DNA from: Deltaproteobacteria bacterium
GTDB taxonomy: Bacteria > Myxococcota_A > UBA9160 > UBA4427
Length of the DNA stretch: 28,860 nucleotides
Assembly: GCA_016713665.1 (NCBI GenBank)
Contig: JADJOR010000018.1
Coordinates: forward strand, 1-28,860
Direction of reading: 5' to 3'
Part shown: in pieces, positions 26,059-28,860 of the stretch
How the letters are laid out: every line of letters begins with the position of its first letter
Numbering within the stretch: position 1 is the stretch's first letter
Program-made: the position numbers and the translations under genes
Notes under the pieces: model-generated
Told to the model about the DNA's origin: nothing
Databases searched by the model: none
What the model saw: the letters and a program-made list of their open reading frames with translations, nothing else

Positions 26059-26944
26059 CTACCAGCTCCCCGAGGCGCCACCGCCACCAAAGCCGCCGCC
26101 CCCACCGCCGAACCTGCCGCCTCCGCCGCCAAAGCCTCCCCCACCGAAGCCGCCGCCCCAGCCGCCGTACCCGCCGGTCCGCATGCCGCCGGGGCCGCGC
26201 CCGCGCATCCGGGCTCGTCGGTGCGATCGAGAAGAGCAACGCCGAGGCGAACCCCGCGACGCCCGCGAGGGCGAGGCCGAGAGGAGCGCCGTCAGCAGGA
26301 AGGCGACGAACCCGGCGAGCGAGCCGCCGACGAGCGAGCCCACGACCGCGACAGCCGCCGAGATTGCCGCCGATGAAAGCACCGACGAGCACCGCGACCA
26401 GCACGGCCTGGGCCGTCGACAGCGCCCCTCGCCCCGCCCGCGCCGATCGGCCGGGGCCGGCGACCTCGCCGCAGGCGGCCAGCATCAACGCCTCGACCCC
26501 GCCCGCAAGCCCTGCCCCATCTCGTCGCGCTTGAACCAGGGGATCATCTGCTCGCGCAGGATGCGCCGGCGGCGCGTCAGGATCACCCCTCGAGGCCAGG
26601 CCGACCTCGATGCGCGCCTCGCGATCCTCGGAGGGCGACGACGAGGAGGGACGCCGTCGTCGCTTCGCATCGCCGAGCTTCCAGACCTCGGCGACCCGCA
26701 GCGCGAACGACTCGACCGCCTCGCCTTCGAGGGGTCTTCACCGTCAGCACCGCAATCTGGTGGCCCGTCTCGCCCTCGTAGGCCGTGAGCTCGGCCTCGA
26801 AACCCTGGGCGTCTGCGGGCGCGAAGGCCCCGTCGTCGTTGACCCGCGCGGCGAGCGGACGAACTTCGAGCAGGGCCCGGCCCGGCGGCGCGAAACGCAG
26901 CCCGAGCGCGCCAGGACCAGGACGCCGGCGGCGGCGCGGATCAG
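26059..26944 (-). CDS. YgcG-type TPM-domain protein with glycine-rich tail (frameshifted)
   Basis: A hydrophobic N-terminus (AAAGVLVLA-like) overlaps the end of the LemA gene. The TPM domain follows in pieces: VNDDGAFAP, a TAYEGETGHQIAVLTVKT strand, VAEVWKLGDAKR, EDREARIEVG and REQMIPWFKRDEMGQGL. Membrane segments come next (GSLVGGSLAGFVAFLLTALL), then the diagnostic C-terminal tail of repeated glycines with F/W, GGGFGGGGGRF-like, ending GGGASGSW-stop. The start is uncertain because the first codons coincide with an indel; about 26944 is estimated from the overlap with LemA. It probably works with LemA and the second TPM protein in the envelope. Confidence 0.75.
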
Positions 26945-27568
26945 AACTGGACCTTCGGCGGCTGGTCGCCGACGTCGGCGCAGGCCTCGAAGGTCGGCTT
27001 CAGCGCGGCGCCGATCACACCTTCACGCCGTCAGCACGGCCGGGAACAAGTGGACCAGCGTGTTGTGGCTCTGAGACGGACCGGACTTAATGGCGGCCGC
27101 GGGCGACAGTGATGCAGTTCTCCGGTGCCCTCGATCTGGGCCTGCAGATCGCCGGAACGCCTCCGGTCGCCTTGAGCTGCGGATACGCCCTCGGCGACGG
27201 CGAAGAACCGAGGCGCGCTCAAGAGCTGGCCCCTGGGCGTCACTTCACTTCTGGAGCGCCACCGGATCGTTCGTTCACGAGCTCGGGCGTCACCTCATTG
27301 CTCGTCCCTTCGAGCACGCGCGGCGACGACGGCCTCGAGCGTCTGCTTCTCGAAGTCGGCGGCGCCCTTCACGGTGTTGACCAAATTCAGGATCAGGTCG
27401 GCGCGGGCTAAACACTGATTCCACGAGATCTCCGAAGGCGGCCTTGACCGCCTCGTCACCGGCTCTGGATCTGGTTGCACAGCCGCAGCCGGTCAGGCCG
27501 AGCGAAACGCGAAAGGCGAGAGACAGGCCGAGAACGAGCCTCTGCATGCTGCGCGCAATCTTCGACAC
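26941..27568 (-). CDS. LemA-family lipoprotein (frameshifted)
   Basis: GTG at 27568 stands 6 nt after a perfect AGGAGG. The N-terminus SKIARSMQRLVLGLSLAF leads to a lipobox-like LTGC. A change of frame gives ARADLILNLVNTVKGAADFE, then KQTLEAVVAARA, the LemA signature helix (RADLIPNLV...ETVK...TLEAV). Further on come a FFAVAEGVSAAQ region, LQAQIEGTGE, a NTLVHLFPAVLTA-like helix and, after another shift, the typical LemA end QPPKVQF-stop. LemA proteins are coiled-coil envelope proteins of uncertain role, usually encoded next to TPM proteins, as here. At least four indels; the region between 27060 and 27290 is the least certain. Confidence 0.75.
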
Positions 27569-27574
27569 GGCGAA

Positions 27575-27580
27575 CCTCCT
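27575..27580 (-). promoter_or_regulatory. Perfect ribosome binding site of the LemA gene
   Basis: AGGAGG on the minus strand, 6 nt before GTG at 27568. It makes GTG the likely start rather than the in-frame ATGs at 27589 or 27547. Confidence 0.75.
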
Positions 27581-27589
27581 GTGCGTCAT

Positions 27590-28374
27590 TGAATCGGACG
27601 GCAGACTAGCGCAGGGCGCGACGCGCTCGCGTTCTTGCCGGCATCGGAAACATCGCGCGGGACTCGCCGCTCAGGATCGTAGGCGTCGAGCAGCACGGCC
27701 ACGACCTGCTCGTCGGGCGGCTGCGTAGCCGGTTCAGATGGGGACCGTCGAAGCGGAAAAGTCGGCGCTCGGAACCCGTCGCTTTTCCCAGCAGGACCGT
27801 CCCGACATGCGAGGTAGTGCAGGCGCGGGTCCTCCTCCGCGAGCGCCCGGATGCGCGCGCGTTCGCCTTCGCCATCTCAGGCCAGAGGCTCGCGCGCGAA
27901 CGCGAGGACGCCCGATCGACGGGAACCAGACGTCGACCTCCGGGGAGCGGGGCCCGCAGCAGCACGACGAGCGCCTCCGAAGTCGGCGACGACCCTCTCG
28001 GCGCTCTTCCGGCGCCGATGTCATTATCGCCGGCAGCAAAGCGTGACGGCACTTTTTTTTGCGCGCTAGGATCCACGATCCGCAGGCCTCGTGGACGGCT
28101 GGGAAACTATGTGCACCGCCGAAGCCGCGGCGCGATCGGAAACGGCGCCATGTCCTGCTCGAGCGTCGTCCGAAGCGGATGCTCAAACTGCGCGACGAGA
28201 CGATCTGCCCCGGGCGCAGGCAGCGCCCGTGCGATCAACCTCGACGAAGACCTCTCGATCTCCGACGCGAAGAAAGCCCCGGATCCTTCGGCCGCCCCGC
28301 TCATGTAGCGGGAGAGATAGAAGGCCGACAGCGCAGGCGCGAGAACGCGATCCCTTAATCGAACGCGAGCTTCT
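27590..28374. other. Damaged stretch, probably a minus-strand gene, not recognised
   Basis: No frame stays open with sensible composition for more than about 150 codons. Minus-strand fragments with a protein-like look are AEGSGAFFASEIERSSSRLI, LVAQFEHPLRTTLEQD, SEALVVLLRAPLP and EQVVAVLLDAYDPERRV, each in a different frame, so one or two indel-broken genes on the minus strand are likely. A T8 run at 28053-28060 is a plausible indel site. I could not assign a family. Confidence 0.4.
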
Positions 28375-28840
28375 TCAAGCGTGCTCCTCTGCGATGACTC
28401 GCCTACATCTCACAGCGTCTCCAGCCGAGAAGAGCCATCGGGCCCTCAGCAGGATCGTCGGGATCGCTCCGAAGAGTCCGAGGGCCAGCTGGTCTCCGAC
28501 CGCGTCCGCGAGGGCGCCGACCGCCGAAAGGATCCGCGAGCGAAGCCAGGCTGGGCCAGCGGCCGAAACCACGCTGAGACGCGCCCCACGCATCGCCTCA
28601 GGCACCGGACTGAAGCCCGCGACCGCGACCACGTTCCAAGCTGGCCGGTGAACCGAGCCAGACCTCGACGCCGAGGGCCCAGCCGAAGGAGAAGCCGAAG
28701 GCGTGGGGACGGGCCGGCGGCGTAACCGAAGCATGCGTTCCCGCGATCAAGCCCGACGTGGCGCGGATGCGGCAGGCGGAGGCACCATGACGCAGGGCCG
28801 CGACGAAGGTTCCCCACCCGTGCCGGGCCGCCGACAGCAT
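28375..28840 (-). CDS. Possible TMEM205/DUF4149-like membrane protein (frameshifted)
   Basis: A minus-strand fragment reads PHAFGFSFGWALGVEVWLGS, resembling the first helix and the GxExW turn of TMEM205/DUF4149 proteins. After a change of frame comes a hydrophobic stretch VGDQLALGLFGAIPTILLRA, then WLFSAGDAVRCRRVIAEE and a stop at 28375, comparable with the family's last helix and its C-terminal basic/acidic end. The fit is partial, the middle is unreadable, and the start (ATG at 28840 or further right) is a guess. Confidence 0.35.
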
Positions 28841-28860
28841 GCAGAAGCCCCGACGCGCCG

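Noticed and set aside
26059..26220. Glycine-rich repeat as a tandem-repeat array
   Set aside because: It is the normal GGGFGGGG tail of YgcG-type TPM proteins, encoded by GGC/GGT-rich codons.
28053..28060. T8 tract as an intrinsic terminator on the plus strand
   Set aside because: No stable GC stem precedes it and no plus-strand gene ends there; an indel-prone homopolymer is more likely.
1..28860. tRNA, rRNA, CRISPR arrays, insertion sequences, prophage attachment sites
   Set aside because: None seen by eye: no cloverleaf-like conserved T-loop, no regularly spaced repeats, no transposase or integrase motif.

Overview
The window is GC-rich and comes from a Gram-negative bacterium. It carries an AlgE-like outer-membrane porin, an Lnt-type N-acyltransferase, lipobox proteins and a PEP-CTERM secreted protein. 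Codon use (heavy GAC/GAT, CGC/CGA, GTC) and gene content suggest a free-living member of the former Deltaproteobacteria (Myxococcota/Desulfobacterota-like), but there is no rRNA or marker gene to fix this. The middle (about 2.2-22.9 kb) reads mostly cleanly with a few single-base breaks, at least two of them at C/G homopolymers. The first 1.9 kb and the last 6 kb are broken by frequent frameshifts, as in uncorrected or low-coverage long-read assembly, so boundaries there are approximate.

Layout. 1-1.9 kb (minus): the ketosynthase part of a modular polyketide synthase, then a lipocalin-like protein. 2.2-5.2 kb (minus): a large secreted PEP-CTERM protein translationally coupled to a small lipoprotein. 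5.2-5.45 kb: a divergent control region with two sigma-54 (-24/-12) promoters, one facing each way. 5.4-7.1 kb (plus): an alginate-export-type porin. 7.1-15.3 kb (minus): a tightly overlapping six-gene polysaccharide operon consisting of a receiver domain fused in frame to a COG4671-like glycosyltransferase, a WcaL-like glycosyltransferase, a second GT4 enzyme, an MsbA-like ABC exporter and two APH-fold kinases. A third sigma-54-like site lies in front of it. 15.5-19.1 kb (plus): an NtrC-type sigma-54 activator, then two coupled secreted proteins, the second with dockerin-like Ca-binding repeats. 19.1-21.3 kb (minus): a PDZ/multi-TM/GAF sensor kinase. 21.4-23.0 kb (plus): an Lnt-like N-acyltransferase. 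23.0-27.6 kb (minus): citrate synthase, an MFS-like transporter, and a TPM/YgcG/LemA membrane cluster. 27.6-28.9 kb: heavily damaged sequence, possibly ending in a TMEM205/DUF4149-like membrane protein.

The most coherent story is a sigma-54-controlled cell-surface system. The sensor kinase and NtrC-type regulator are candidates to drive the three -24/-12 promoters. These would switch on, together, a glycan assembly and export operon, an outer-membrane porin for the glycan, and an exosortase-sorted surface protein with its partner lipoprotein. PEP-CTERM proteins and exopolysaccharide are linked in known systems, and sigma-54/PrsK-PrsR control is known there. This locus differs in three ways: it has an ABC/APH-type glycan operon with no exosortase in view, a receiver-glycosyltransferase fusion as first gene, and a PDZ-type kinase. 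The regulatory link is inference from promoter motifs and proximity.
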